A DNA stretch of 10,072 nucleotides, taken from positions 1 through 10,072 of the forward strand of contig CAVHIG010000059.1 of NCBI GenBank assembly GCA_963636105.1. Reading direction: 5' to 3'. The notes under the pieces are model-generated. The model did no database searches. It saw nothing but the letters and a program-made list of their open reading frames with translations, and was not told the origin of the DNA. This DNA comes from CAVHIG01 sp963636105 (GTDB taxonomy: Bacteria; Bacillota; Clostridia; Peptostreptococcales; Anaerovoracaceae). Shown in pieces: positions 1-6,687 of the stretch (the stretch's first letter is position 1; each line of letters opens with the position of its first letter). A program made the position numbers and the translations under genes.

Positions 1-792
1 TCCGGCTGGATGTACACTTTGAACGGCGTACACTCAGAGCTGGGTGTAGCAGAGCAGACTCTTACAAACGGCGACAAAATCGTATTCCACTACACAGACG
101 ATTACACTGTGGAGCAGGGCTCCGATAAATGGAATGATAAAAATCACTCAAGCAGCGGAAACGGCGAGAGCAAGGAGACTACGGTAGCGACTCCTGACGC
201 GGCGGCCGAGGATACTACGGTAGAAGGCCTTACTTACAATGACGTAAAGGGTCACTGGGCGCTTGATTCTATAAAGTATGTCTCTGAAAAGGGCCTTATG
301 AATGGCACAAGCAGCGAGAAATTTAAACCAAATGACACACTGAACCGCGCTATGCTGGCGACGATAATCTATCGCCTCGCAGGCAGCCCGGCAGTTTCCG
401 CAAGCGGAAACGGCGCAGCCTATGCTGACGTGACGGCTTCTACATGGTATTCGGACGCTATCGCGTGGGCGAGCGCAAACGGCATCGTGACCGGATATAC
501 GGACGGCACCTTCAGACCGGACGCCGAAATCACAAGGCAGGAGCTTGCGGCTATGCTCTACAGATACGCGGGCTTTGCATCCTATGATGTGACAAAGAAA
601 AATGATTTGGCGGCTTATACCGACAAGTCCGAAATCGGCTCATGGGCGCTCGAATCGATAGAGTGGGCAAACGCCGAGGCGCTTGTAAATGGCAGGACTG
701 AGCACACGATCGTGCCTTCGGGTACGGCAACCCGCGCGGAAGCGGCTACTATTCTTATGAGGTTTTCTGAGAATATCGCAAAGACCATGTAG
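1..792 (+). CDS. C-terminal part of a DUF4430 / triple-SLH surface protein (5' end outside window)
   Basis: The reading frame is open from base 1, so the gene starts upstream and the ATG at 10 is internal. Window codons 1-40 (SGWMYTLNG ... GDKIVFHYTDDYT) match the end of a DUF4430 (transcobalamin-like) domain. A Ser/Thr/Ala/Glu-rich linker (about 41-75) follows. Then come three S-layer-homology repeats at about codons 77-127 (YNDVKGHWALDSI), 140-190 (YADVTASTWYSDAI ... GYTDGTFRPDAEITRQELA) and 203-255 (YTDKSEIGSWALESI). SLH repeats bind pyruvylated secondary cell-wall polymer non-covalently, so this is a cell-surface protein. Its signal peptide and further N-terminal domains are not visible. 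The role of DUF4430 here is unknown; ligand binding or adhesion is possible. Both linkers contain copies of the GTTTCCGC/GCGGAAAC motif. A hairpin and a strong terminator follow the TAG stop. The SLH assignment is very secure, the DUF4430 assignment good. Confidence 0.93.
   Translation, partial: SGWMYTLNGVHSELGVAEQTLTNGDKIVFHYTDDYTVEQGSDKWNDKNHSSSGNGESKETTVATPDAAAEDTTVEGLTYNDVKGHWALDSIKYVSEKGLMNGTSSEKFKPNDTLNRAMLATIIYRLAGSPAVSASGNGAAYADVTASTWYSDAIAWASANGIVTGYTDGTFRPDAEITRQELAAMLYRYAGFASYDVTKKNDLAAYTDKSEIGSWALESIEWANAEALVNGRTEHTIVPSGTATRAEAATILMRFSENIAKTM
154..161 (-). repeat. GTTTCCGC motif copy (single), in SLH-protein linker
   Basis: The + strand reads GCGGAAAC, continuing as GCGGAAACGGCG (154-165). 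It lies in the linker between the DUF4430-like domain and the first SLH repeat, where it encodes part of SGNG. It is one of ten exact copies of this 8-mer in the window. Confidence 0.7.
394..411. repeat. GTTTCCGC inverted pair, 2-nt spacer, between SLH repeats 1 and 2
   Basis: GTTTCCGC (394-401), AA, GCGGAAAC (404-411) form a perfect 8-bp inverted repeat. The right arm extends to the 13-mer GCGGAAACGGCGC (404-416). The left arm extends to CGGCAGTTTCCGC (389-401), which is shared exactly with lysS 9045-9057. In frame it encodes AVSASGNG in the flexible linker between two SLH repeats, where insertions should be tolerated. Confidence 0.8.
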
Positions 793-832
793 GCCGTACA
801 GGTCTGCGCAGCTTAGTCAGACTGTAGGGCCT
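791..832 (+). other. Imperfect stem-loop directly after the SLH gene stop
   Basis: AGGCC-G-TACA-(G)-GTCTG at 791-806 pairs with CAGAC-TGTA-G-GGCCT at 818-832. This gives 14 base pairs with one G/G mismatch and one bulged G, around an 11-nt loop (807-817). It overlaps the TAG stop codon. No T-run follows, so it is probably not the terminator itself; that is the hairpin at 877-908. It may protect the mRNA 3' end, or be a protein-binding inverted repeat. Confidence 0.6.
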
Positions 833-876
833 GGCGCTGATAAAAATAGCCAAACCAATCTTTAAATATCTTATGT

Positions 877-908
877 AAAAGGGCGGCTCCTCGCGGAGTC
901 GCCCTTTT
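877..908 (+). terminator. Intrinsic terminator after the SLH surface-protein gene
   Basis: A 14-bp stem (AAAAGGGCGGCTCC pairing with GGAGTCGCCCTTTT, one G-T wobble) closes on a TCGC tetraloop. It has A-rich upstream and T-rich downstream flanks, so it could act in both directions. It separates the SLH gene from the tRNA unit. Confidence 0.9.
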
Positions 909-956
909 GCTGCAAGCTGCTTTGCCGGACTTTCTGCGCGAGATGAAAAATAGATA

Positions 957-986
957 TTGACTTTACGGGGCTTGATGTGCTAAAAT
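957..986 (+). promoter_or_regulatory. Sigma-A-type promoter of the tRNA-Thr gene
   Basis: A -35 box TTGACT (957-962), an 18-bp spacer and a -10 box TAAAAT (981-986) predict a start near 993, about 5 nt before the mature tRNA 5' end. The short leader fits a stand-alone tRNA transcript. Confidence 0.8.
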
Positions 987-997
987 TTATTAGTCAG

Positions 998-1073
998 GCT
1001 TCCGTAGCTCAGTTGGCAGAGCAGCACATTCGTAACGTGCAGGTCGTCGGTTCGAGCCCGACCGGGAGCTCCA
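998..1073 (+). tRNA. tRNA-Thr (anticodon CGU, reads ACG)
   Basis: This is a 76-nt cloverleaf. The acceptor stem GCTTCCG/CGGGAGC (998-1004/1063-1069) has one T-G wobble. The D stem is GCTC/GAGC (1007-1010/1019-1022). The anticodon loop TTCGTAA (1029-1035) carries CGT at 1031-1033. The T arm is GTCGG-TTCGAGC-CCGAC, the discriminator is T1070 and CCA is encoded at 1071-1073. The odd point is the bottom pair of the anticodon stem (position 31-39), which is A1028-C1036 and does not pair; the other four pairs are intact. The gene has its own promoter and terminator. Loop, anticodon and T arm are otherwise canonical, so I treat it as functional. Confidence 0.95.
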
Positions 1074-1082
1074 AGAATTTTA

Positions 1083-1115
1083 GGCCTTGAAATTTGTGAA
1101 TTTCAGGGTCTTTTT
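1083..1115 (+). terminator. Intrinsic terminator of the tRNA-Thr unit
   Basis: A stem of about 12 bp (GGCCTTGAAATT at 1083-1094 with AATTTCAGGGTC at 1099-1110, two G-T wobbles) has a TGTG loop and is followed by TTTTT (1111-1115). It begins 10 nt after the tRNA CCA end. Confidence 0.88.
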
Positions 1116-1260
1116 GGTTGTATATTGTATATTTGCTGAGAAAGCTTTGCTGCTCAGCCGTTGCGAGGCGGCGGGCAAGAGGCTTTTGCCGGATGCAGGG
1201 CAGAAGATGGACATTGATACAAAACGGATAATGTAAATGAACGCAGAACGGAGGATAGAT

Positions 1261-1680
1261 ATGGACACAGAGCAGAGAATAAAAAACGCGGTAGAAAATC
1301 AGCTGAAGGGCTACAATTGCGCTCAGGCGGTGGCATGTGCCTTTTGCGACCTTTTTGGCGTGGACGAAAGCGAGGCTTATAAAGCGATGGAGGGCTTTGG
1401 CGGAGGAATGGGCGTGATGAGCACCTGCGGCGCCGTTTCCGCAATGGTATACCTGGCGGGGCTTGCAAATAGCGACGGAAATATCGCCGCGCCAGGAAAG
1501 ACAAAGCCGCTTACGATGAAGCAGGTGAGAGAAATGATAAATGAATTTGCCGGTAAAAATTCGTCCATCATTTGCCGGGAGCTCAAGGGCGTAGATACGG
1601 GCAAAATGCTCAGAAGCTGCCCTGGCTGCATAGAGGACGGCGCGCGCATAGCGGCGAAATATTTGACCACAGAAAGATAA
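1261..1680 (+). CDS. C_GCAxxG_C_C family redox protein
   Basis: This 139-residue protein belongs to the putative redox-active C_GCAxxG_C_C family (PF09719 type), small cysteine-rich proteins of anaerobes whose substrate is not known to me. Visible features are GYNCAQAV with C20 (plus C26 and C29), the glycine-rich FGGGMG at 46-51, TCGAVSA with C56, the ICREL segment with C105, and CPGC at C120/C123. The cysteine pattern suggests metal, iron-sulfur or thiol chemistry. I chose ATG 1261 because GGAGG at 1250-1254 lies 6 nt upstream; the in-frame ATG at 1237 has no comparable site. There is no signal peptide or membrane segment, so it is cytoplasmic. It follows the tRNA terminator, but I found no convincing promoter in 1116-1249. 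Codons 58-61 carry a GTTTCCGC motif copy, which places Ala61 where I recall relatives having Gly. Confidence 0.88.
   Translation: MDTEQRIKNAVENQLKGYNCAQAVACAFCDLFGVDESEAYKAMEGFGGGMGVMSTCGAVSAMVYLAGLANSDGNIAAPGKTKPLTMKQVREMINEFAGKNSSIICRELKGVDTGKMLRSCPGCIEDGARIAAKYLTTER
1435..1442 (+). repeat. GTTTCCGC motif copy inside the C_GCAxxG gene
   Basis: GTTTCCGC is the end of GCGCCGTTTCCGC (1430-1442), an exact reverse complement of the 13-mer at 404-416 and 6688-6700. It is single, with no close inverted partner, and encodes VSA within the conserved TCGAVSA segment. Confidence 0.7.
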
Positions 1681-1716
1681 GGGGATGCAGATAATTTTTA
1701 TTGGTTTTGCGGGCAC

Positions 1717-1745
1717 TTGCCATGGATAGAAAAAAATGCTAAAAT
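1717..1745 (+). promoter_or_regulatory. Sigma-A-type promoter of the acyl-CoA synthetase operon
   Basis: TTGCCA (1717-1722), a 17-bp spacer and TAAAAT (1740-1745) fit well. TATAAT at 1745-1750 also exists but is 22 bp from the -35 box, so the first -10 is preferred. The predicted start is near 1752, giving a leader of about 68 nt. A CCATGG at 1720-1725 overlaps the -35 box. Confidence 0.75.
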
Positions 1746-1758
1746 ATAATGATGTCTT

Positions 1759-1794
1759 GTTGATGACAGTTTGCGCCATGGTTGATGACCATGG
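1759..1794 (+). repeat. Direct and inverted repeats in the leader of the acyl-CoA synthetase operon (possible operator)
   Basis: GTTGATGAC occurs at 1759-1767 and again at 1781-1789, exactly 22 bp apart, about two helical turns. CCATGG at 1776-1781 and 1789-1794 flanks the second copy as an inverted repeat with a 7-nt loop, and a third CCATGG overlaps the -35 box at 1720-1725. The position just after the predicted start suggests a repressor site or an RNA hairpin. The regulator is unknown. Confidence 0.45.
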
Positions 1795-1819
1795 AGGCTT
1801 ATAGAAAGGCAGAATTTGG

Positions 1820-3607
1820 ATGAATAATATAAAATATAAGGACGCGCTCTACGACCTGAGATATATAAGTGACCTGAAGGATATGATAGTGAGCTCGGCC
1901 AAGCTGTATCCCGACAGGACGGCCTATTATGTAAAGGAGACGCATGGCGGAGAATTTCAGCCCATATCCTATCGCAAGACGGCAGAGGATATAGACAATC
2001 TCGGCACAGGCCTTATAAACCTCGGTCTGGCCGGAAAAAAGATAGCGATCATAGGCGAAAACAGCTACGAATGGATAATCAGCTACCTCGCTACCGTAAA
2101 TGGCACGGGCGTGGTGGTTCCGCTCGACAAGGAGCTGCCAAACCAAGAGATTATAAACCTCTTGCGGCGCGCAAAGGTCAGCGCCATTGTCTATTCGCTG
2201 AAGATGCGGAAGACGATTATGGAGCTGCTTCCCGAAATAGAGGCACTGGGTACGGTCGAGTACGTAATTCCGATGAAGGCCGCGGAAGCTTCGGGGAGCG
2301 ACGACGTTTCCGCAATGGAAGCAAAGGCCGAAAAAAAGCTCACACTTGCGGACATAATGCAAATCGGCAAAAAAGCCCTGGAAGGCGGCGACAGGCGCTT
2401 TGTAGACGCAGTGATAGACAGAGAGGCCATGTGCACACTGCTCTTTACATCAGGCACCACGGGCCTGGCAAAGGGCGTAATGCTTTCGCACAAAAACATC
2501 TCGCAAAACGTCTACAACATGAGCAAATACGTCCTGATCGCAAAGGGCGGAATCGGACTTTCCGTGCTGCCTATGCATCATTCCTATGAAATGACCTGCC
2601 ACATATTGCCGGCCTTTTACATGGGTGTGTCAGTCGCGATTTGCGAGGGCCTGAAGTACATACAGAAAAACATGGCGGAGATACATGCCACCGTAATGCT
2701 GGGCGTGCCGCTTGTCTTTGAAAACATGCACAGGAAGGTGCTCAGAAAGGCCGAAAATTCCGGCAAGCTCGAAAAAATGCGCAAGGCGATGGAGCTTTCG
2801 AAGAGATTTAAGCTCTACAACCATCAAAAGCTCATAAGACACATTTTCAAGGACGTGCACGAGGCTACGGGCGGCTGCATAGACCTTTTCATAGTCGGCG
2901 GTGCGGCCATAGACCCGCAGGTTGTCGAGGACTTCCAGGCCATGGGCTTTCCGATGATACAGGGCTATGGCATGACGGAAAACGCGCCTATAATCGCCCT
3001 CAACCGTTCGCGTTACAGCAAATGCGCTTCGGCAGGACCTGCGATGCCAGCGACTGAGATAAGGATTATAGATGAGGACGAAAACGGCGTGGGTGAGATC
3101 ATCACGCGCGGGCCTTCGGTCATGGTGGGTTATTACGAGAATCCTGCGGCAACGGCGGAGGCTATCGTGGACGGGTGGCTCCACACGGGAGACTACGGCT
3201 ACTTCGATGAGGATGGCTATCTGTATATCTCCGGCAGAAAGAAAAATGTTATCGTTACAAAAAACGGCAAAAATGTATTTCCGGAGGAAGTGGAATTTTA
3301 TCTGACGGAAAACGATTACATAGCAGAGGCGCTGGTGCACGGCGTGGACGATGGCGGCGATACCGTGATAAGGGCGGAGATATTCCCTGATTTTGAAAGA
3401 TTGCGCGAGGATCTCGGCGAGCTTTCGGACGAGGAGATTTATAAATTTTACAAAAAATTGGTAGACGAAATCAATGAAAAGATGACATTCTATAAGCAGG
3501 TGAAGCGTATAGGAATAAGGCGCACGGATTTTGTGAAGACTACTACAAGGAAGATCAAGAGATTTGCGGAGGAAAACTTCCGCTGCGATATCGACCTTTC
3601 GAAGTAG
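1820..3607 (+). CDS. Long-chain fatty-acid--CoA ligase, AMP-forming (first paralogue)
   Basis: This 595-residue enzyme of the ANL adenylating superfamily activates a fatty acid with ATP to acyl-AMP, then transfers it to CoA. Motifs in order: the phosphate-binding loop LLFTSGTTGLAKG (207-219); QGYGMTENAP (381-390); LHTGDYGYFDEDGYLYISGR (454-473), with D458 as the expected ribose-binding Asp; the hinge/A8 segment RKKNVIVTKNGKN (473-485); and the C-terminal TTTRKIKRF (574-582), with K578 the likely catalytic lysine. Length and motifs match bacterial FAA1-like ligases. There is no signal peptide; it is cytoplasmic or peripheral to the membrane. The start ATG has AAAGG (1805-1809) 10 nt upstream. 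It precedes a second, clearly homologous ligase by 63 bp without a terminator. Compared with that paralogue it has about 14 extra residues before the P-loop, containing a GTTTCCGC copy. The chain length used cannot be read from sequence. Confidence 0.93.
   Translation: MNNIKYKDALYDLRYISDLKDMIVSSAKLYPDRTAYYVKETHGGEFQPISYRKTAEDIDNLGTGLINLGLAGKKIAIIGENSYEWIISYLATVNGTGVVVPLDKELPNQEIINLLRRAKVSAIVYSLKMRKTIMELLPEIEALGTVEYVIPMKAAEASGSDDVSAMEAKAEKKLTLADIMQIGKKALEGGDRRFVDAVIDREAMCTLLFTSGTTGLAKGVMLSHKNISQNVYNMSKYVLIAKGGIGLSVLPMHHSYEMTCHILPAFYMGVSVAICEGLKYIQKNMAEIHATVMLGVPLVFENMHRKVLRKAENSGKLEKMRKAMELSKRFKLYNHQKLIRHIFKDVHEATGGCIDLFIVGGAAIDPQVVEDFQAMGFPMIQGYGMTENAPIIALNRSRYSKCASAGPAMPATEIRIIDEDENGVGEIITRGPSVMVGYYENPAATAEAIVDGWLHTGDYGYFDEDGYLYISGRKKNVIVTKNGKNVFPEEVEFYLTENDYIAEALVHGVDDGGDTVIRAEIFPDFERLREDLGELSDEEIYKFYKKLVDEINEKMTFYKQVKRIGIRRTDFVKTTTRKIKRFAEENFRCDIDLSK
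2282..2313. repeat. GTTTCCGC motif copy with imperfect inverted partner, in a ligase insertion
   Basis: GCGGAAGC (2282-2289, one mismatch to GCGGAAAC) faces exact GTTTCCGC (2306-2313) across a 16-nt spacer. The segment encodes part of EASGSDDVSAME, which lies in a stretch where this ligase is about 14 residues longer than its tandem paralogue. Confidence 0.6.
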
Positions 3608-3670
3608 GGGCTCGGCCTCGCTGCGCGGATAATAAATAAAGTACAATAAAAGGAAAAGAGGATAGAGAAA

Positions 3671-5497
3671 ATGATGGACCCGAATGAATATCAGGCTCTT
3701 AAAAAGCACGATATGGAGATTGCCCTTGAGAGGGTAAAAAATATCGAAAATTGTAAAGAAACCGGTGTATTGTACAAGGATTCCAGACCTATCATGGATC
3801 TGAAGCACATGCTCGAGACGAGCGCGGCCTTGTACGCGGATCACACGGCTTTTATGATGAAATTCAAAAAAGGCGAGCCTTATACACATATTACATATCA
3901 GCAGACGCTTGACGATGTAAACGCTCTGGGCACGGCTCTCATCGCGCACGGTCTAAAAGACAAGAAAATCGCGGTTGTAGGCGAAAATTGCTACCAGTGG
4001 GCTATATCATATCTCGCGGCGGTCTGCGGCACGGGCATTGTAGTGCCTCTCGACAAGGAGCTCCCGGCAAATGAGATGCAGCAGCTGCTTTTCGACGCTG
4101 AGGCCTCTGCCGTGATATATTCCGGCAAGTATGAGGATCGCTTTGTGGATATGAAAAACAGCGGCGAGCTTCCTTTGAAGACCCTGATAAATATGCACAA
4201 GGAGGAAAACGACGAGCTTTCCTTTGGCCTGCGCGCGCTCATTGCCGAGGGTAAAAAACTCATCGCGGAGGGCGACAGAAGTTTCCTTGACGCACAGATC
4301 ATAAGAGATGAAATGGCTATACTCCTCTTTACCTCCGGTACAACGGGCATTTCAAAGGGCGTAATGCTTTCTCACGGAAATATTGTAGAGGATCTTATGG
4401 CAGCGCCTACGGTGCTTGTGGTACATGACTGGGATATCTTCTTCAGCGTGCTGCCGCTCAGCCATACCTATGAATGCACCTGCGGTTTCCTTATGCCTCT
4501 CTACAAGGGCGCGGCCATCGCCTATTGCGAGGGTCTGAAATATATACAGAAAAACCTCGCGGAAGTAAAGCCTACGATGTTTCTCGCGGTGCCTCTCATC
4601 TTCGAGAGCCTGTACAAGAAAATCTGGGCAAACGTGCGCAAGCAGGGCAAGGAGGCCACACTGAAAAAGGCCATAAAGATAAACAACAAGCTCAAGAAGA
4701 TCGGCGTAGACCTTTCGAAAAAGCTTTTCAAGGATATACACGCGGTATTTGGCGGCAGAATGAGAATGATGATAGTCGGCGGCGCGGCCATAAATCCGGA
4801 TATACTTCAGGCCTTCCGCGACTTTGGCATCATGTCGCTGCAGGGCTACGGACTGACCGAATGCGCGCCTATCGGAGCGCTCAATCCTGACACCAGACCG
4901 AAAAATGCCTCCTGCGGACGCCGTTTACCGGGCTTCGATATAAAGGTCATAGACAAGGACGAGGATGGCATAGGCGAGGTTTGTCTGCACGGCGGCAATG
5001 TAATGCTTGGATATTACCGCAATCCTGAGGCGACAGCGCAGGTCATCGACAGCGAGGGCTGGTATCATACGGGTGATCTGGGCTACCTTGATAAGGAGGG
5101 TTATCTCTTCTTGACAGGCAGAAAAAAGAATGTAATCATTACCAAAAATGGCAAAAACGTCTTCCCGGAGGAGCTTGAGTACTACCTCAGCAATGTGTCT
5201 TATGTGGAGGAATCCATGGTTTGGGGCACCGACACGAGCGACGGCAGCGACACATTGATAGTGGCTTCCATCGTGCCAAACTGGGAAGAGATAGAAGCGG
5301 CGCTGGGTAAGACGCTGGATCATAGCGCGCCTGAGTCACTCAAGGAGGCTGAGGAGCTTCTTTGGACGGAAGTAGACAAGATAAACGAGGGTGTACCGTT
5401 CTTCAAGCGCATAAAGAAGATAGTAGTGCGTACGGAGGGCTTTGAGAAGAACTCCTCAAAGAAGATAAAGCGCTTTGTGGAATCAAACAGAGGTTAG
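3671..5497 (+). CDS. Long-chain fatty-acid--CoA ligase, AMP-forming (second paralogue)
   Basis: This 608-residue AMP-forming acyl-CoA synthetase is homologous along its length to the gene just upstream; for example, both share VVPLDKELP and GLKYIQKN. Motifs: LLFTSGTTGISKG (218-230), QGYGLTECAP (391-400), YHTGDLGYLDKEGYLFLTGR (465-484) with D469, RKKNVIITKNGKN (484-496), and C-terminal SSKKIKRF (595-602) with K598 as the likely catalytic lysine. It has a longer charged N-terminal lead (about 45 residues before DLKHML) than its partner. Two adjacent ATGs (3671 and 3674) follow AGAGGA (3657-3662), so the start is uncertain by one codon. The 63-bp gap to the first ligase has no terminator, so co-transcription is likely. 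Two active-looking copies suggest different chain-length or substrate preference, such as exogenous versus recycled fatty acids; this is inference. It has no copy of the GTTTCCGC motif. Confidence 0.93.
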   Translation: MMDPNEYQALKKHDMEIALERVKNIENCKETGVLYKDSRPIMDLKHMLETSAALYADHTAFMMKFKKGEPYTHITYQQTLDDVNALGTALIAHGLKDKKIAVVGENCYQWAISYLAAVCGTGIVVPLDKELPANEMQQLLFDAEASAVIYSGKYEDRFVDMKNSGELPLKTLINMHKEENDELSFGLRALIAEGKKLIAEGDRSFLDAQIIRDEMAILLFTSGTTGISKGVMLSHGNIVEDLMAAPTVLVVHDWDIFFSVLPLSHTYECTCGFLMPLYKGAAIAYCEGLKYIQKNLAEVKPTMFLAVPLIFESLYKKIWANVRKQGKEATLKKAIKINNKLKKIGVDLSKKLFKDIHAVFGGRMRMMIVGGAAINPDILQAFRDFGIMSLQGYGLTECAPIGALNPDTRPKNASCGRRLPGFDIKVIDKDEDGIGEVCLHGGNVMLGYYRNPEATAQVIDSEGWYHTGDLGYLDKEGYLFLTGRKKNVIITKNGKNVFPEELEYYLSNVSYVEESMVWGTDTSDGSDTLIVASIVPNWEEIEAALGKTLDHSAPESLKEAEELLWTEVDKINEGVPFFKRIKKIVVRTEGFEKNSSKKIKRFVESNRG

Positions 5498-5587
5498 CGA
5501 GATGCTTTGCCGGGCAGCTGCAATATAGAGCGGCTTTGTCGGCGGCGGGCATCGGAGCCACTGGAAAAATGGCAAAGGAGCGAGAAT

Positions 5588-6679
5588 ATGGACAGATATC
5601 CGAGAGTCGAGATTGACCTTGCGAAAATCAAAAGCAATGCCCAATACGTGGTGAGCCATTGCGAGGATTGCGGCATCGAGGTCGCGGGCGTAGTCAAGGG
5701 CTGCACGGCGATACCTGCTGTCGCAAAGCAATTTGCCGAGGGCGGCTGCAAGTGGATAGCCTCCTCACGCCTTGAGCAGCTTGAGGCACTGGGAGAAAGC
5801 GAGCTCGATATAGACAGGCCTCTCATGCTTATCAGGGGCGCGATGCTTTCGGAGGTCCCGGACGTGGTGCGCATAGCCGATATGAGCCTGCAAAGTGAGA
5901 TGAGCGTAATCCGCGCCCTAAATGCGGAAGCAGGCAGACAGGATAAGTGCCACCGGGTGATACTCATGGCGGATCTCGGAGATCTTCGTGAAGGCTTTTG
6001 GGACAAGGACGAAATGATCGCGGCGGCCTGCGAAATCGAAAACAGCCTGCCGCACATAGATCTTGCGGGCGTGGGTGTAAATCTCGGCTGCTACGGCTCC
6101 ATCGCGCCTACAAAGGAAAAGCTTTCGGAGCTTGTGGATATTGCGGAGCGCATCGAGGCGCGCATAGGCAGGGAGCTTGACTATATCTCAGGCGGCGCGA
6201 CGTCGAGCTTTATGAGAGTATTGGACGGCGATATGCCAAAGCGCATAAATATGCTGCGCATAGGAGAGGCGATTCTGCTCGCCTACGACCTCAAGGAAAT
6301 CTACGGATACGAGCTTACGGAAATGCATCAGGATACTTTCCGCCTCAAGGCCGAGGTCATAGAGGTGAAGGACAAGCCGAGCTATCCGGTCGGGAAAATA
6401 GCGGTGGATGCCTTTGGGCACACGCCTGCCTATACCGACAGAGGCATAAGAAAGAGGGCGCTTTTGGCCTTGGGAAAGGTCGATTATGGCGATCCGGCGG
6501 AGCTTTTGCCGCGCGAGAAGGGCGTAGAGATACTCGGCGCATCCTCAGACCATACTATAGTGGACATTGAGGACGCGGAGAAGGATTACAAGGTCGGCGA
6601 TATAATGGAATTTGATGTAAAGTATGCGACTGTCGTCTATGTCACAAACTCCGGAGACGTGAGCATCGTGCCGATATAG
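5588..6679 (+). CDS. Alanine/ornithine racemase family PLP-dependent enzyme (possibly ornithine racemase)
   Basis: This 363-residue fold-type III (alanine racemase N-domain) enzyme opens with YPRVEIDLAKIKSNA. VAGVVKG contains K37, the expected PLP Schiff-base lysine. ILMADLGDLREG (125-136) is characteristic of the ornithine racemase (Orr)/YhfX branch, followed by GVNLGCYG (163-170), SGGATSSF (201-208) and RIGEA (224-228). Orr interconverts L- and D-ornithine for the clostridial oxidative/reductive ornithine pathway. No ornithine aminomutase or other pathway gene is visible here, so substrate is unproven and other amino acids are possible. I chose ATG 5588 because AAGGAG (5575-5580) lies 7 nt upstream; the frame is open further upstream but only from a TTG without a ribosome site. 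The gap to the ligase gene is 90 bp, with no clear promoter or terminator. A perfect palindrome begins 9 nt after the stop. Confidence 0.88.
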   Translation: MDRYPRVEIDLAKIKSNAQYVVSHCEDCGIEVAGVVKGCTAIPAVAKQFAEGGCKWIASSRLEQLEALGESELDIDRPLMLIRGAMLSEVPDVVRIADMSLQSEMSVIRALNAEAGRQDKCHRVILMADLGDLREGFWDKDEMIAAACEIENSLPHIDLAGVGVNLGCYGSIAPTKEKLSELVDIAERIEARIGRELDYISGGATSSFMRVLDGDMPKRINMLRIGEAILLAYDLKEIYGYELTEMHQDTFRLKAEVIEVKDKPSYPVGKIAVDAFGHTPAYTDRGIRKRALLALGKVDYGDPAELLPREKGVEILGASSDHTIVDIEDAEKDYKVGDIMEFDVKYATVVYVTNSGDVSIVPI

Positions 6680-6687
6680 GCGGGGAT

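Noticed and set aside
1135..1190. Two small inverted repeats (GCTGAG/CTCAGC, GGCAA/TTGCC) upstream of the C_GCAxxG gene as a riboswitch
   Set aside because: Stems are only 5-6 bp with no recognisable riboswitch core and no accompanying terminator or sequestered ribosome site.
1237..1260. Upstream ATG (1237) as start of the C_GCAxxG protein
   Set aside because: No ribosome site fits it, whereas GGAGG at 1250-1254 is ideally placed for ATG 1261.
1009..1779. Open frame on the - strand (about 256 codons) across the tRNA and the C_GCAxxG gene
   Set aside because: It runs antisense through the tRNA-Thr gene and through a well-supported + strand gene; the product has no recognisable domain.
2630..3949. 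Long open frame on the - strand (about 439 codons) across the two acyl-CoA synthetase genes
   Set aside because: It lies opposite two genes with complete catalytic motifs, crosses their intergenic gap, has no ribosome site or recognisable domain, and its translation looks like an antisense shadow.
918..5513. TGCTTTGCCGG at 918-928 and 5503-5513 as a second dispersed repeat family
   Set aside because: Two copies of an 11-mer in 10 kb are expected by chance given how many 11-mer pairs are compared; no third exact copy was seen.
5507..5587. TTG at 5507 as an earlier racemase start
   Set aside because: The added residues (MPGSCNIERLCRRRASEPLE ...) do not resemble the family start, and AAGGAG is placed for ATG 5588, giving the normal MDRYPRVEIDL opening.
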